Source of the DNA: an uncultured Oceanobacter sp.
GTDB lineage: Bacteria > Pseudomonadota > Gammaproteobacteria > Pseudomonadales > Oceanobacteraceae
NCBI GenBank assembly: GCA_913061185.1
Contig: CAJXTI010000008.1
Span: forward strand, 25,720 to 89,719
Reading direction: 5' to 3'
DNA: 64,000 nt
Shown here: one piece after another, positions 18,655 to 28,236 of the stretch
How the letters are laid out: the number at the start of each line of letters is the position of its first letter
Position numbering within the stretch: position 1 is the first letter of the stretch
Made by a program: the position numbers and the translations under genes
The notes under the pieces: model-generated
Seen by the model: only the letters and a program-made list of their open reading frames with translations
Told to the model about the DNA's origin: nothing
The model's database searches: none

Positions 18655-20280
18655 ATGAGCGAACAACTGACCTTCGACGTCCTCATCATCGGCAGCGGAG
18701 CTGCCGGTCTGACACTGGCTTTATCGCTGCCTTCGCATTTGCAGGTCGCCGTGATCAGCAAAGATCAGCTTGATAGCGGATCGACTCGCTGGGCACAAGG
18801 TGGTGTCGCTGGTGTACTGGATGCAACAGACAGTGTCGATGCCCATGTATCAGACACCCTGATTGCCGGTGCCGGGCTGTGTAACGAATCGGCGGTGCGC
18901 TTTACGGTAGAAAATTCCGCTTCCGCCATTCAATGGCTGATTGATACCGGCGTGCCCTTCACTCTTGACGGCATTGCCGAACAGGGTGGCGACCAACGAT
19001 TCCATTTAACTCGCGAAGGTGGCCACAGCGCCAGGCGTATCATTCATGCCGCCGATGCAACCGGGCTGGCCATTTCAGACACTCTGATCGACCGCGCCAA
19101 GGAACAACCCAATCTTCACCTGTTACACCAATACATCGCTGTCGATCTGATCACTCGAGACAAACTCGGCCTCGATGGGCAAGCCTGTATTGGCGCTTAC
19201 TTCCTCGATAAGGATAACCGCAAGGTCGCCGCGATTACTGCCCGAGCAACCGTCTTGGCCACCGGCGGTGCCAGCAAGGTGTATTTATACACCACCAATC
19301 CGGATACAGCATCAGGCGATGGCATCGCCATGGCATGGCGCGCAGGCTGTCGCATTGCCAATATGGAATTTAACCAGTTTCACCCCACATGTTTACATCA
19401 TCCGCTCGCTACATCATTTTTAATCAGCGAAGCCGTACGGGGTGAAGGTGGCAAGTTATTACTGCCCGATGGCAGTCGTTTTATGGATCGTTTTGATGCC
19501 CGTGGCGAACTCGCCCCCAGGGACATCGTCGCCAGAGCCATTGACCACGAAATGAAGCGTCTCGGGGCCAATTGCCTGTATCTGGATATCAGCCACAAAC
19601 CGGCTGATTTTATTCGTCATCATTTCCCGACCATCCTTGAGCGTTGCCTGGAACTGGGTATCGACATTCTGCGTGAACCGATTCCCATTGTGCCCGCCTC
19701 GCACTACACCTGTGGTGGTGTTGTGACCGACCATTTTGGTCGCACGGATATCGACGGACTCTACGCGATTGGTGAAACGGCCTGCACCGGATTACACGGG
19801 GCCAACCGTCTGGCCAGCAATTCCTTGCTCGAATGCCTGGTTTATGCCCGGTCAGCAGCCACGCATATTATTGACAGTCTGAACTCGGTGCCCGACATTC
19901 CTGACGTACCCGCCTGGGATGCCAGTCTGGTGACGGATTCTGATGAAGATGTGGTAATTGCCCACAACTGGGATGAATTGCGCCGCTTTATGTGGGACTA
20001 CGTGGGGATTGTCCGAACCACCAAGCGGCTGCTGCGCGCCAAGCATCGGGTACAATTATTACGGCAGGAAATTCAGGAATTCTACAGCCATCATCGGGTT
20101 ACAGCCGATTTGCTGGAACTGCGCAACTTGGTCGACGTCGCCGAAATTATCATTCGCTCCGCTCTGCTGCGACGCGAAAGCCGGGGCTTGCACTACAGCC
20201 GAGACTACCCCAATCCGTTACCAAGAGCATTTGACACTGTCATAACAGCCAAACATCTGCGTGAACTGGGAGAACTTTAA
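18655..20280 (+). CDS. nadB: L-aspartate oxidase
   Basis: FAD enzyme oxidising L-aspartate to iminoaspartate, first step of de novo NAD synthesis. The protein (541 residues from the ATG at 18655, or 543 from a GTG two codons earlier) begins with the dinucleotide motif [18 protein letters not shown]. Typical blocks follow: [52 protein letters not shown] and the [24 protein letters not shown] stretch [19 protein letters not shown]. The C-terminal helical domain is complete. Divergent from rpoE, as in Pseudomonas. Confidence 0.97.
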   Translation: MSEQLTFDVLIIGSGAAGLTLALSLPSHLQVAVISKDQLDSGSTRWAQGGVAGVLDATDSVDAHVSDTLIAGAGLCNESAVRFTVENSASAIQWLIDTGVPFTLDGIAEQGGDQRFHLTREGGHSARRIIHAADATGLAISDTLIDRAKEQPNLHLLHQYIAVDLITRDKLGLDGQACIGAYFLDKDNRKVAAITARATVLATGGASKVYLYTTNPDTASGDGIAMAWRAGCRIANMEFNQFHPTCLHHPLATSFLISEAVRGEGGKLLLPDGSRFMDRFDARGELAPRDIVARAIDHEMKRLGANCLYLDISHKPADFIRHHFPTILERCLELGIDILREPIPIVPASHYTCGGVVTDHFGRTDIDGLYAIGETACTGLHGANRLASNSLLECLVYARSAATHIIDSLNSVPDIPDVPAWDASLVTDSDEDVVIAHNWDELRRFMWDYVGIVRTTKRLLRAKHRVQLLRQEIQEFYSHHRVTADLLELRNLVDVAEIIIRSALLRRESRGLHYSRDYPNPLPRAFDTVITAKHLRELGEL

Positions 20281-20321
20281 CGTCTAACGTCAGTTCGCCT
20301 TAATAACAGCACGACCGACAG

Positions 20322-20750
20322 TTACAGCTCACTGTAAAGCACTCGCTGCAGCGCCTTGAAATGCTGCACAGACTCAAAGTCACGGCAGCGTAACACCAAA
20401 CCTTGCCAAGGCCAGATCGAATACCGCAATACCAGTAAACGACTACGCCGGATACTGCCCGACCGCCAGCGTACCTGGCGGATATTGCCACTGCGGTATA
20501 TCAGCCGCCACTGCGGGAAAGCGGCTGTCATGTCGCTTTCCGGTAATTTCTGCAAGCAGATAACAGGGTCTTGTTTCCAGTACCAGAGCCAGTAAACCGC
20601 AACCGTCAGCAGGCTGGCAAACAATGTCAGCCATAGACCGTAACGGAACACAGACAGCATCATGCAAAACGCCAGCAGTGCCAGCACATCCAGTACGATC
20701 TGCCAGCGCCCGGTTCGAAGCTGCCATGCCAGCTCAGGGGGTTCGTGCAT
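20322..20750 (-). CDS. YgfX-like membrane protein partner of SdhE
   Basis: The 142-residue protein starting MHEPPELAWQLRTGRWQ has two adjacent membrane helices (about 17-55) and a basic, Trp/Arg-rich cytoplasmic remainder. This layout and the position directly after sdhE, with a 17-base overlap, fit the YgfX (CptA-like) family, described either as a toxin against FtsZ/MreB or as an SdhE-related membrane protein. Sequence conservation in this family is low, so the call rests partly on context. Convergent with nadB. Confidence 0.7.
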   Translation of the reverse strand: MHEPPELAWQLRTGRWQIVLDVLALLAFCMMLSVFRYGLWLTLFASLLTVAVYWLWYWKQDPVICLQKLPESDMTAAFPQWRLIYRSGNIRQVRWRSGSIRRSRLLVLRYSIWPWQGLVLRCRDFESVQHFKALQRVLYSEL

Positions 20751-20988
20751 GTTCCAGCACCCGCAAAACAATTTTATGGATCTCTGGATCTTCCGGAACA
20801 ACCCGCTCCAGAAACCAGGCAAACAAATCGGTATCTTCATGCTCAATCAGCGCCTGATAGCGTAATTGATCTTCACGCTCCAGCGTGCGGTAGACTTTTT
20901 CAACAAAAGGTATCAGCAGCACATCCAGTTCCAGCATACCGCGACGACTGTGCCACCACAGACGTTTAACTTCAGTTTCGTCGATCAC
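20734..20988 (-). CDS. sdhE: FAD assembly factor SdhE (YgfY/CptB family)
   Basis: Small protein promoting covalent flavinylation of succinate dehydrogenase SdhA. The GTG at 20988 follows AGGAGA at good spacing and gives 84 residues (MIDETEVKRLWWHSRRGMLE); the frame extends 14 codons upstream without support. The functional RGxxE motif is present (SRRGMLELD), then the five-helix body (FVEKVYRTLEREDQLRYQAL, DLFAWFLER). It forms a pair with the overlapping ygfX-like gene. Confidence 0.92.
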   Translation of the reverse strand: MIDETEVKRLWWHSRRGMLELDVLLIPFVEKVYRTLEREDQLRYQALIEHEDTDLFAWFLERVVPEDPEIHKIVLRVLEHARTP

Positions 20989-21123
20989 ATTACTCTCCTG
21001 TTCAATGACCTCAGTATACCAGCGCGACAACTTCCTTGAACCTGCAACATCGACTGTATTAACCGCATGTGGGTCATGCCCCGGCAGCGCAAACCGGGGT
21101 ACACTGGTTTGAAGGAGGAATCT

Positions 21124-22005
21124 ATGAACAATATCCGTACTGCGCCAACCCCGTTAGATAACCAGCTGCCCTGCTTCTCGCTGTTGGAAGTGACAGGCCC
21201 TGATGCTGCCCGACTGCTGCAAGGCCAACTGACTTGTGATGTTACCGGGCTGGCCGATGGCCAGTGGACATTAGGGGCTTGTTGTAATGCCAAAGGGCGA
21301 ATGGTTGCCAACTTTCTGTTAGCTCGAACAGACGATCGTTTCGTCTTTCGACTGGCGGCGGATCTGGCCGAATCATTTCAGCGTCACCTCGGTAAATATG
21401 CAGTGTTTTACAAGGTAACGCTAACACCACTGCAGGCCGCCATCTTCGGTTACCAGATGCCAAACCCCAAAGCGGAACACTCCGTGCTCAACATCGACGG
21501 CCAGCTGTTACTGAACTGGCCAGATGGCAGGGTTGAACGATGGGCTGATACAGCGCCAGATTCCCTGACGGATACCGTGCCACTGAGTAGCGCAGCCTGG
21601 CAACAGCTCGATATTCAATCAGGACTGGTATGGGTCACCCAGGCGAGCGTCGAACACTGGATACCGCAGCATATCGCCTGGGATAAACTGGGCGGCGTCA
21701 ACTTCAAGAAAGGCTGCTACACCGGACAGGAAGTCGTCGCCCGCGTGCAATATCTTGGCAAAGCCAAGAAACAGCTGGTTGGTGCTGTCAGCACGCCCGG
21801 CTCTTCAGCTGCTTTTCAGCCTCCAAGCCTGCTAAGCAATATCGAGGCTGCAGGTAAAACCGTCGGTGAAGTGGCCAGTTGGAGTGGGGATCGTGGTTTA
21901 CTGGTTTTGAATGGTGAGCCACAAGGAGCACTGACGCTCGAAAACGACACCCCGATTACCACAACCCCACTGCCCTTTGCCACCCGCTCGCCAGAATCGG
22001 CGTAG
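21124..22005 (+). CDS. ygfZ: tRNA-modifying / folate-binding protein YgfZ
   Basis: Folate-dependent protein needed for full activity of iron-sulfur enzymes such as MiaB. The ATG at 21124 follows a strong GGAGG site; the product has 293 residues. The aminomethyltransferase-like fold begins SLLEVTGPDAARLLQGQLTC, and the diagnostic YgfZ motif KKGCYTGQEVVARVQYLGKA with its essential Cys is intact. Divergent from sdhE and convergent with the crotonase gene, one base apart. Confidence 0.94.
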   Translation: MNNIRTAPTPLDNQLPCFSLLEVTGPDAARLLQGQLTCDVTGLADGQWTLGACCNAKGRMVANFLLARTDDRFVFRLAADLAESFQRHLGKYAVFYKVTLTPLQAAIFGYQMPNPKAEHSVLNIDGQLLLNWPDGRVERWADTAPDSLTDTVPLSSAAWQQLDIQSGLVWVTQASVEHWIPQHIAWDKLGGVNFKKGCYTGQEVVARVQYLGKAKKQLVGAVSTPGSSAAFQPPSLLSNIEAAGKTVGEVASWSGDRGLLVLNGEPQGALTLENDTPITTTPLPFATRSPESA

Positions 22006-22006
22006 G

Positions 22007-23128
22007 TTACAGATCCGCAAAAGGATGGTGTTGCCGCTCCCACGGTGATGCCATCAGCGCTTTTATCCAGCCATCAGGGACGCTGGCTGGCGTTGCATGC
22101 TGCCATCTGGGGGTCGACCCTCGTTCAATCAGCAATGCCCGAATACCTTCGACCAGATCCGGATGCCGACAAGCTTGCCAGGCCATTGCCAATTCCAGTC
22201 GTGCGGCTTCGACCAGGCTCATACGCCAGCCGGCAGCAAGCTGTTTAACTACCAGTCTGGCCGATGCCGGACAACCAGCATGATGCTGCGTTAACCCGCG
22301 CTGGATCCAGTCATCCTGATACGGGTTCGCAGCCGGTAGTGCTACCTTTCCCTGCCTGATCACAGGCTCCATCATTGTTGTGATAACGGACTGTGTACGC
22401 TGCCAGTCACTGGCTGGTGCGATAACAGCCGACTGGGACTGCAAGCGGCTTAACAAGGTACGCACCAGCAGTTGATTGTCGGGCGTGCGGCTACTCCAGC
22501 TAAGCTGGCGTAATTGCCCAATCATTGCTTCAAGATCGCCATCTGCCAGCTGATAGTCGATCAAATGCTGAGACAAGGCATCAGTCGAATTGACAGGTGC
22601 GCCGGTTAATCCCATCCAGTGACCCAGAGCCGAATCTATACGCGACAAATACCAGGTACCCAGTACATCCGGAAAAAGTCCGATACGCACCTCTGGCCAG
22701 GCCAGCTGCATCGACTCAGTACCAATACGGTGATTGGCGGTCAGAAACAACCCGAGTCCCCCACCCATTACATACCCGTGCCCCCAGGCAATAAGTGGTT
22801 TGGTAAACCGATGCAGCTGTATATTGGTTTTGTATTCCAGCTCAAAAAACTGATCCGCTCGCTTGAGTCCGTTGGCATCAGCGCAGGCAATGCCATCGTA
22901 AAGCTGGCGAATATCACCACCACTACTGAAACAGCGCCCCTCGCCACGAATAACGACAGCAACAATACGCTTGCTCTGCTGCCAGCGTGCCAACCGGCGT
23001 CCTATCGCCTGGATCATATCTCGGGTTAATGCATTCATCGCCCGGTCGCGGTTCAGGCTCACAAGACCAATCTTGAAGCCGCCCTTGGCGGACAGCGTCT
23101 GAAACATAACGTCAGGGGGTGTACTCAC
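22007..23128 (-). CDS. Enoyl-CoA hydratase/isomerase family, 3-hydroxyisobutyryl-CoA hydrolase-like
   Basis: Crotonase-fold protein. Start taken at the GTG at 23128 after AAAGGAA, giving 373 residues; the frame extends 25 codons upstream. The oxyanion-hole segments GRCFSSGGDIRQLYDG and GHGYVMGGGLGLFLTANHRI, followed by WPEVRIGLFPDVLGTWYLSR, match the 3-hydroxyisobutyryl-CoA hydrolase branch (valine degradation), as does the total length of about 370 rather than 260. No other valine-degradation gene is adjacent, so substrate is uncertain. Confidence 0.82.
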   Translation of the reverse strand: MSTPPDVMFQTLSAKGGFKIGLVSLNRDRAMNALTRDMIQAIGRRLARWQQSKRIVAVVIRGEGRCFSSGGDIRQLYDGIACADANGLKRADQFFELEYKTNIQLHRFTKPLIAWGHGYVMGGGLGLFLTANHRIGTESMQLAWPEVRIGLFPDVLGTWYLSRIDSALGHWMGLTGAPVNSTDALSQHLIDYQLADGDLEAMIGQLRQLSWSSRTPDNQLLVRTLLSRLQSQSAVIAPASDWQRTQSVITTMMEPVIRQGKVALPAANPYQDDWIQRGLTQHHAGCPASARLVVKQLAAGWRMSLVEAARLELAMAWQACRHPDLVEGIRALLIERGSTPRWQHATPASVPDGWIKALMASPWERQHHPFADL

Positions 23129-23230
23129 ACTTCTATTCCTTTGGGCTGGATGCTGGCCGGATCTTTCCAGCTCGGGGGAAACCTCTGAGATGGTACACTC
23201 CACTCAAATCCGAGCCAAAACGAATCTGTT

Positions 23231-23890
23231 ATGACCATTGTCTTATCCGTGCTGATCGTGTTTTTACTGGCTGGCACCATTGGCACCCTGTTGTATCTGA
23301 CCCAGGACGAAGCAGGTAAATCCCGCCGCCAACTGGCACAACAAATTGACGCGGAATATCAAGGTTACGCAGCCCTGGATCGCGAACTCAGAGCCGCCGG
23401 ATTTGACTTGTTTCACCACAGCCAGATTCGCCACGGGCGGCACCAACTCCGCGGTCACTGGCACGGGCGAGCGTACAAGATCATGGACTACCCGGTGATT
23501 GCCGCCAGCGGCATCTCCCAACAAACGCTGATCCTGATCGAGTGCGATAGTAAACACGTTGGCAAACTGAAGGCCACACCTGCAAAAAATCATCAATCAC
23601 GTCAACTCGACCAGTTTATAGATCCACAGCCTGATGCTTTCATCCATTTGAAGACCTCTGAGCTGCCACCATCCCTGCGCCAATGGAAGATCGCTGCCAT
23701 CAAACCCCATGCGGTACGGATAAAACTGAACGGTAATTTCAGTCATTGGCTTGAACAACACGACACCGTCAGCATCGAATTGAGCGATGCTTTTTTACTG
23801 ATTTACCGGCCAGACAGCCTCTTGTTGGCAGACAATATCAGCTCTGCTCTTGCCCTGGCCAAGGATCTTGCCGACATATTAGAGACATAA
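23231..23890 (+). CDS. Hypothetical membrane-anchored protein
   Basis: 219 residues, not assigned to a family. An N-terminal membrane helix (about 3-25, VLSVLIVFLLAGTIGTLLYL) is followed by a soluble domain with an HHSQIRHGRHQLRGHWHGRA stretch unusually rich in His and Arg, then mixed alpha/beta sequence ending in a Leu/Ala-rich helix. Divergent from the crotonase gene and followed directly by a strong bidirectional terminator. The codon use looks like that of its neighbours, so I consider it a real gene of unknown function. Confidence 0.7.
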   Translation: MTIVLSVLIVFLLAGTIGTLLYLTQDEAGKSRRQLAQQIDAEYQGYAALDRELRAAGFDLFHHSQIRHGRHQLRGHWHGRAYKIMDYPVIAASGISQQTLILIECDSKHVGKLKATPAKNHQSRQLDQFIDPQPDAFIHLKTSELPPSLRQWKIAAIKPHAVRIKLNGNFSHWLEQHDTVSIELSDAFLLIYRPDSLLLADNISSALALAKDLADILET

Positions 23891-23923
23891 AAAAACCGCT
23901 ATATGAGCGGTTTTTTTATGTCT
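23883..23923. terminator. Bidirectional Rho-independent terminator
   Basis: Perfect 18-bp stem: AGACAT, seven A, CCGCT, a five-base loop (ATATG), then AGCGG, seven T, ATGTCT. It overlaps the stop of the gene ending at 23890 and serves both strands, closing the TonB/TPR operon coming from the right. Confidence 0.92.
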
Positions 23924-23974
23924 GGGAGCCAGAGCCTGCCTGGCCCTGGGCTGTTAGACAGGCTTCTCGTCTGA

Positions 23975-25270
23975 TCAGGACGACGCAGCCATATATTCCC
24001 GGCGTTGTTCTTCGCCTTCAATATACTTGATCCACTGATCCGCCGTTTTAACAGCGGCATCATAGCTGCGGGCCTTGGCAAACGCTCCTTTGGCATCGGT
24101 CAATTGACCGAGGTTAAACAGCACCAAACCCTGCAGAATCAAGGCCGAATGTGGCTGTTGCAACCCACCTTGCTGGATTGCCAGGTTAACGTTTTTCAGT
24201 GCCAGATCCCATTCCTGACGTTCAGTATGGATCTGAGCCAGTTTGAAGTAGTCACTGCCCTCATGCGACAGGTTAGCGGCCTTGGTCATTACGCCAATCG
24301 CACGATCGTATTCCTTCGCCAGCATCCAGGCATCACCCAGCAAAGACATATTACGAGCCGTTTCCTTGATGACTCCCTTCTCCATACCCGCGACCAGAAT
24401 ATTGGCTGCCTTGTAGGGAATATCCTGACCCAGCAAGGCTTGTGAATAATTCACCAGTTCGCTTTCCTTGGTCAGCATGCCTTGCTCAAACGCGGTTTCC
24501 AGAGTTGCCAGTTCTTTTTTTGGCTGATTCAACTCACTGTAGACGGCCGCCAACTGCACCCAATATTGTGGCTTCGGATACAGGGTTGCCAGATCTTGCA
24601 GGCAACGAGCCAGATTATTGAAATCCTTGTTCTGATAATAGACTGCCCGTTCCAGCATCAACCAGTTTTCACGAGGAACTTTACCCGTTTCCTTGGTCAT
24701 GGCAATTGCCTTCTTCACATCTGGCAATGCCTTGCTGTATTGCTCAATCTGGAAATAAATCTGGGCCCGCAGCACGTAGGATTCGGCATTGGCAGACTCA
24801 ACAATAGTGAACCACTTGTTCAAGGGAACCAGTGCTTTCTTGTAGTTTTCCTGAATCAGATACAACTTGGCCAGGCTGTACAGCGTTGTCTGCTCCAGGC
24901 TTTCAGGGATATTATCGACCGACAACACCTGCTCGTAAGCAGCAGACGCATCCTTGTATTTTTCCTGGTTAAAATAAACGTACGCATACATGTTGTACGT
25001 CATGGCGGTCTCATAGGAGTTACGTTTGCGCTTCTCCAGAGACTGCAGTTCTTCCAGTGCTTCCTTGTATTTTTTGGCATCGGCCAGTTCACGAGCACCA
25101 TCCAGTTTTTTGTAAATAACCGGACGCATGGTCGCAGAGCGACGGACACGCGGCTTGCCTGTATCGGCACTGGATTGCTCTTCAGCCTGGACGCTGGAAG
25201 CGCCCACACTCACAAAAGACAGAGTGAATACCATTAAACCAGCATTCAACAAGGCGATTGGCTTTTTCAT
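23975..25270 (-). CDS. Tetratricopeptide-repeat protein of the TonB system
   Basis: 431 residues with a signal peptide (PIALLNAGLMVFTLSFVSVGASS, cleavage about residue 29), then a Ser-rich linker and repeated TPR helices (for example ALEELQSLEKRKRNSYETAM, AYVYFNQEKYKDASAAYEQV, AKLYLIQENYKKALVPLNKW). Probably a periplasmic scaffold. It is the last gene of the DUF3450-ttpC-exbB-exbD-tonB unit, 11 bases after tonB, the position held by a TPR gene in comparable TonB2/TtpC loci of marine gammaproteobacteria. Precise role unknown. Confidence 0.85.
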   Translation of the reverse strand: MKKPIALLNAGLMVFTLSFVSVGASSVQAEEQSSADTGKPRVRRSATMRPVIYKKLDGARELADAKKYKEALEELQSLEKRKRNSYETAMTYNMYAYVYFNQEKYKDASAAYEQVLSVDNIPESLEQTTLYSLAKLYLIQENYKKALVPLNKWFTIVESANAESYVLRAQIYFQIEQYSKALPDVKKAIAMTKETGKVPRENWLMLERAVYYQNKDFNNLARCLQDLATLYPKPQYWVQLAAVYSELNQPKKELATLETAFEQGMLTKESELVNYSQALLGQDIPYKAANILVAGMEKGVIKETARNMSLLGDAWMLAKEYDRAIGVMTKAANLSHEGSDYFKLAQIHTERQEWDLALKNVNLAIQQGGLQQPHSALILQGLVLFNLGQLTDAKGAFAKARSYDAAVKTADQWIKYIEGEEQRREYMAASS

Positions 25271-25281
25271 GCTACCTCCGG

Positions 25282-25908
25282 TTATCTGCCGTTTTTCTCA
25301 AGTTCAAAGCGAATAATATTGCGGACACCTTTTACCTCTACCGGTTTCCCATTTTCCACTTTTGGCTTGTACTTGAATTTCTTCACAGCAGACAGCGCTT
25401 CACGGTCGAAAATGTTTGGCGGAGCCGCTTCAATGACGACAGGGTCAACCACGGTTCCCAGACTCGTCACCGTAAATTCCACAACGACGTATCCTTCGAT
25501 GCCTTTCTGGGCGGCGCGACGCGGATAGTTAGGAGCGACTTTAACGATTGGCAAAAAATCACCATCGCCAGAACCACCAGACAAACCGGCATCGACATTC
25601 AGTTCAGCCCCCATATCAAACCCGCCCACATCAAATCCTTCAGCGGATGCCTTGGCAACCTGGGGTTTTGGCATATCAGGCTTGGGTGGCTCTTTTGCAG
25701 CCACCGGCGGCTTTTGCGGTTTGCGTTCCTTGGTTCGAACCTCATCGTCCGGCTTGCTCATGACGAAGCTTTCGATGCGGCCAAAATCATTCTCGTTGAG
25801 TACAGAGCCACCAGTACTGATCAGGCTCTGCATCATCCAGAAAACGGCAAAGGTCGCAACCGCTGCAACGGCCAGGGCTGCACCAAAGCGTAGCAGGGTT
25901 GGGAACAT
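25282..25908 (-). CDS. tonB: TonB family energy-transducing protein
   Basis: Couples the proton-motive force to outer-membrane receptors. The 208 residues comprise an N-terminal membrane anchor (about 8-30), a short Lys/Pro periplasmic linker (KERKPQKPPVAAKEPPKPDM), and the C-terminal domain beginning VAPNYPRRAAQKGIEGYVVV, with the family block REALSAVKKFKYKP. The linker is short compared with E. coli TonB, as in TonB2-type proteins. Two bases separate it from exbD. Confidence 0.94.
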   Translation of the reverse strand: MFPTLLRFGAALAVAAVATFAVFWMMQSLISTGGSVLNENDFGRIESFVMSKPDDEVRTKERKPQKPPVAAKEPPKPDMPKPQVAKASAEGFDVGGFDMGAELNVDAGLSGGSGDGDFLPIVKVAPNYPRRAAQKGIEGYVVVEFTVTSLGTVVDPVVIEAAPPNIFDREALSAVKKFKYKPKVENGKPVEVKGVRNIIRFELEKNGR

Positions 25909-25910
25909 AG

Positions 25911-26321
25911 CTAGCGCTCCTCTGTTGCCAGAGATACGTCATATACCCCAGCGGCCCGTGCAGCATCCATAACGGCGACCAACTGCTTGGTTTTAGCTTC
26001 CTCATCCGCCTGAATTACCACCGTACCCTGCGGGTTTTCGGCATGCATACGTTCGATGTTGGCCCGTACCTGGCTTTCATCGACATGGCGTTTGTTAATC
26101 CAGATTTCACCAAGATCATTGATGGCAATCAGGATATTCGCACGTGGTTTGGCGGTCGAAGTACTGGCATCAGGACGATTCACTTCGATACCGGATTCCT
26201 TGACAAAGGAAGCCGTCACGATGAAAAAGATCAGCATGATAAACACTACGTCCAGCATCGGCGTAATGTCGATTTCGCCTTCTTCAGCCTGTGGGGTCAA
26301 ATTTGAAAAACCGCGTCTCAT
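25911..26321 (-). CDS. exbD: Biopolymer transport protein ExbD
   Basis: 136-residue ExbD/TolR subunit of the proton-driven motor. One N-terminal membrane helix (about 19-42) carries the key Asp in the motif ITPMLDVVFIMLIFFIV, followed by the periplasmic domain (VVIQADEEAKTKQLVAVMDA). Located between the small ExbB and TonB genes in a tightly packed operon. Confidence 0.95.
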   Translation of the reverse strand: MRRGFSNLTPQAEEGEIDITPMLDVVFIMLIFFIVTASFVKESGIEVNRPDASTSTAKPRANILIAINDLGEIWINKRHVDESQVRANIERMHAENPQGTVVIQADEEAKTKQLVAVMDAARAAGVYDVSLATEER

Positions 26322-26338
26322 AGCAATCTTCTCTTGAA

Positions 26339-26860
26339 TTAGTGATCGAAGGTCAGCTTGTCTTCTATGCGGATCTTTTCACGCTTGATATAGCGATCCA
26401 GCAAGGACTGGGCAAACACACCGGTAATAGCACCAACCATACCAGCCATGGTCGGAATCGTAGCCTTGGAGATACCGGATGCCATGGCCTTGGGACTACC
26501 ATTACCCAGGAACGCCATAACATCGAATACCTCAATCATGCCACTGACAGTACCCAGCAATCCGAACAGCGGTGCCAGGCCGATCAACATCTTGATGGTG
26601 CTCATATTGGCAGAGAGTTCAAAAGACAGCTGACCAATCAGATCCTGACGAATCTGATGCGCTGTCCAGGAGCGACGTTCGTTACGCGCCTCCCATTCGG
26701 TCAATGCCGTCTTTACAGACGTGCGGTAAACGAACAGGAAGTAGCCAACACGCTCAAGAACCAGCAACCATAGAATAAAAACCAGCCCACAGATGGCGTA
26801 GAGGACATCGCCTCCACGCTCCATGAACAGGTAAACGGGTTCGTACAGTTCACCAAACAT
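26339..26860 (-). CDS. exbB: Biopolymer transport protein ExbB (MotA/TolQ/ExbB family)
   Basis: 173-residue motor subunit of the TonB complex. Three membrane helices: about 16-38, then about 90-115 (MLIGLAPLFGLLGTVSGMIE) and 127-150 (SKATIPTMAGMVGAITGVF). The conserved GLLGTVxGMI block is intact. It is the shorter of two ExbB-family proteins in the operon, the ExbB2-type partner of ExbD, lying five bases after the larger paralogue. Confidence 0.93.
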   Translation of the reverse strand: MFGELYEPVYLFMERGGDVLYAICGLVFILWLLVLERVGYFLFVYRTSVKTALTEWEARNERRSWTAHQIRQDLIGQLSFELSANMSTIKMLIGLAPLFGLLGTVSGMIEVFDVMAFLGNGSPKAMASGISKATIPTMAGMVGAITGVFAQSLLDRYIKREKIRIEDKLTFDH

Positions 26861-26865
26861 GATGA

Positions 26866-28236
26866 CTACGCCGCTTTAGCGTGTTGTTGTTCAGACTGGC
26901 GAGCCAGAATACCCGTCGCTCGCTCTTCCAGAATCATCATCAACTCGCGACTGCGGTTGTTGGTGAGGGTGTGCAAAAACACACAAGGAATCGCAGCAAC
27001 AAGACCCAGAACCGTCGTTACCAATGCCTGGGAAATACCACCAGCCATCAATTTTGGATCACCGGTACCAAACAGGGACATGGTTTCAAACACATCGATC
27101 ATACCGGTTACCGTACCCAGCAAGCCCAGCAGCGGTGCAACCACCGAGATAATCTTGATCCAGCCAATGGCCCGCGTCAGCTTCGGCACTTCAGCAGAAA
27201 TGGCTTCGCCCAGATGCAATTCCAGCGTTTCAATGTCAGCGTCCTTGTTGGCTTGGAATACTGCCATCACGCGGCCCAGAGCGTTGTCTTCACGCGGCGT
27301 ATCAGACGCCATCTGCTTGCGAATACGGCTACCTTCAGCGATCAGCACCAGCATGCGCCAAACCGCCAGCAAGATACCAATGCTACCCAAAACAATAATG
27401 ATGTAACCAACCACACCACCCTGGTCAACACGGTCACCCAGCTCAGGTGACTGACCCAGAATTTTCAGCAACTGACCACGGGAAGGGTCAATCCAGAAAC
27501 TGGTCAGCGTCGTACCGGAAGCACTTTCCAGCTCTGCAGCCGGGCCGGTGTAACGCCCACCCGGTTGCTTGTCCAGCTCAACCAGACGACCTGAATCCAG
27601 ATCCCAGTTCAGGTACTTGCCATCAGATACCACGTTAAAACCACCAACACGGATCACTTCTTTTTGGGTGGTTTCACCCGTCGGTACAACCACAGCGGCA
27701 GTGTATTGGGAAATACGACCGCTATAAGTCATTTCACGCTGCATCTCGAACCACAACTGTTCAAGTTGTTCGATGGATGGCAACTTGGAAGAAGAACCGG
27801 CAGTGATGATCAGATCACGCAAAAACACATCACGCCCAGGCAGTTCAGAGCTGACAACAGAGCCTTCAAACACCGATTTGGTGTCGCCCGCCACCTGCTG
27901 CAAAACACCAAACAGTTCCTTCAGAGAACCCATGCGGTTAGTCAGACGTTCTTGCGCTTCTGCCACGGTCGTTTCGTTAGTCTGAAACTGAGCTTCTTTG
28001 CGCTCACTGTCTTTTAATAGGTTGTCGCGATCACGCTTGGCGTCCGCCAGCATCTTTTCCTGGGTAACCTTATCGGAATTGAAACGCTTGAGGCGCTCTT
28101 TAAACTCCTGGTTATCACGTGCCTGACCCTGCTTGACCAAGTTCAGCAGTGAATCAACAGAGACCGCCTCGGCAGCAACAGCGGTGTTAACACCCAGAGC
28201 CATGACGGCAGAGAGTACGATTGCCTTGAAATTCAT
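26866..28236 (-). CDS. Large MotA/TolQ/ExbB protein, TtpC type
   Basis: 456 residues. Signal peptide (AIVLSAVMALGVNTAVAA), an extended periplasmic segment with coiled-coil character (RLKRFNSDKVTQEKMLADAK onward), then three membrane helices with the ExbB core APLLGLLGTVTGMIDVFETM and ISQALVTTVLGLVAAIPCV. This matches TtpC, the extra periplasmic-domain ExbB paralogue required by TonB2 systems in Vibrio. It overlaps the DUF3450 stop by one base. Assignment to TtpC is by architecture and context. Confidence 0.88.
   Translation of the reverse strand: MNFKAIVLSAVMALGVNTAVAAEAVSVDSLLNLVKQGQARDNQEFKERLKRFNSDKVTQEKMLADAKRDRDNLLKDSERKEAQFQTNETTVAEAQERLTNRMGSLKELFGVLQQVAGDTKSVFEGSVVSSELPGRDVFLRDLIITAGSSSKLPSIEQLEQLWFEMQREMTYSGRISQYTAAVVVPTGETTQKEVIRVGGFNVVSDGKYLNWDLDSGRLVELDKQPGGRYTGPAAELESASGTTLTSFWIDPSRGQLLKILGQSPELGDRVDQGGVVGYIIIVLGSIGILLAVWRMLVLIAEGSRIRKQMASDTPREDNALGRVMAVFQANKDADIETLELHLGEAISAEVPKLTRAIGWIKIISVVAPLLGLLGTVTGMIDVFETMSLFGTGDPKLMAGGISQALVTTVLGLVAAIPCVFLHTLTNNRSRELMMILEERATGILARQSEQQHAKAA

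Noticed and set aside
24482..25237. 251-codon open frame on the plus strand, rich in Leu, Phe and Gln
   Set aside because: Antisense to the TPR gene; the hydrophobic look comes from reading Lys/Glu/Gln-rich codons backwards.
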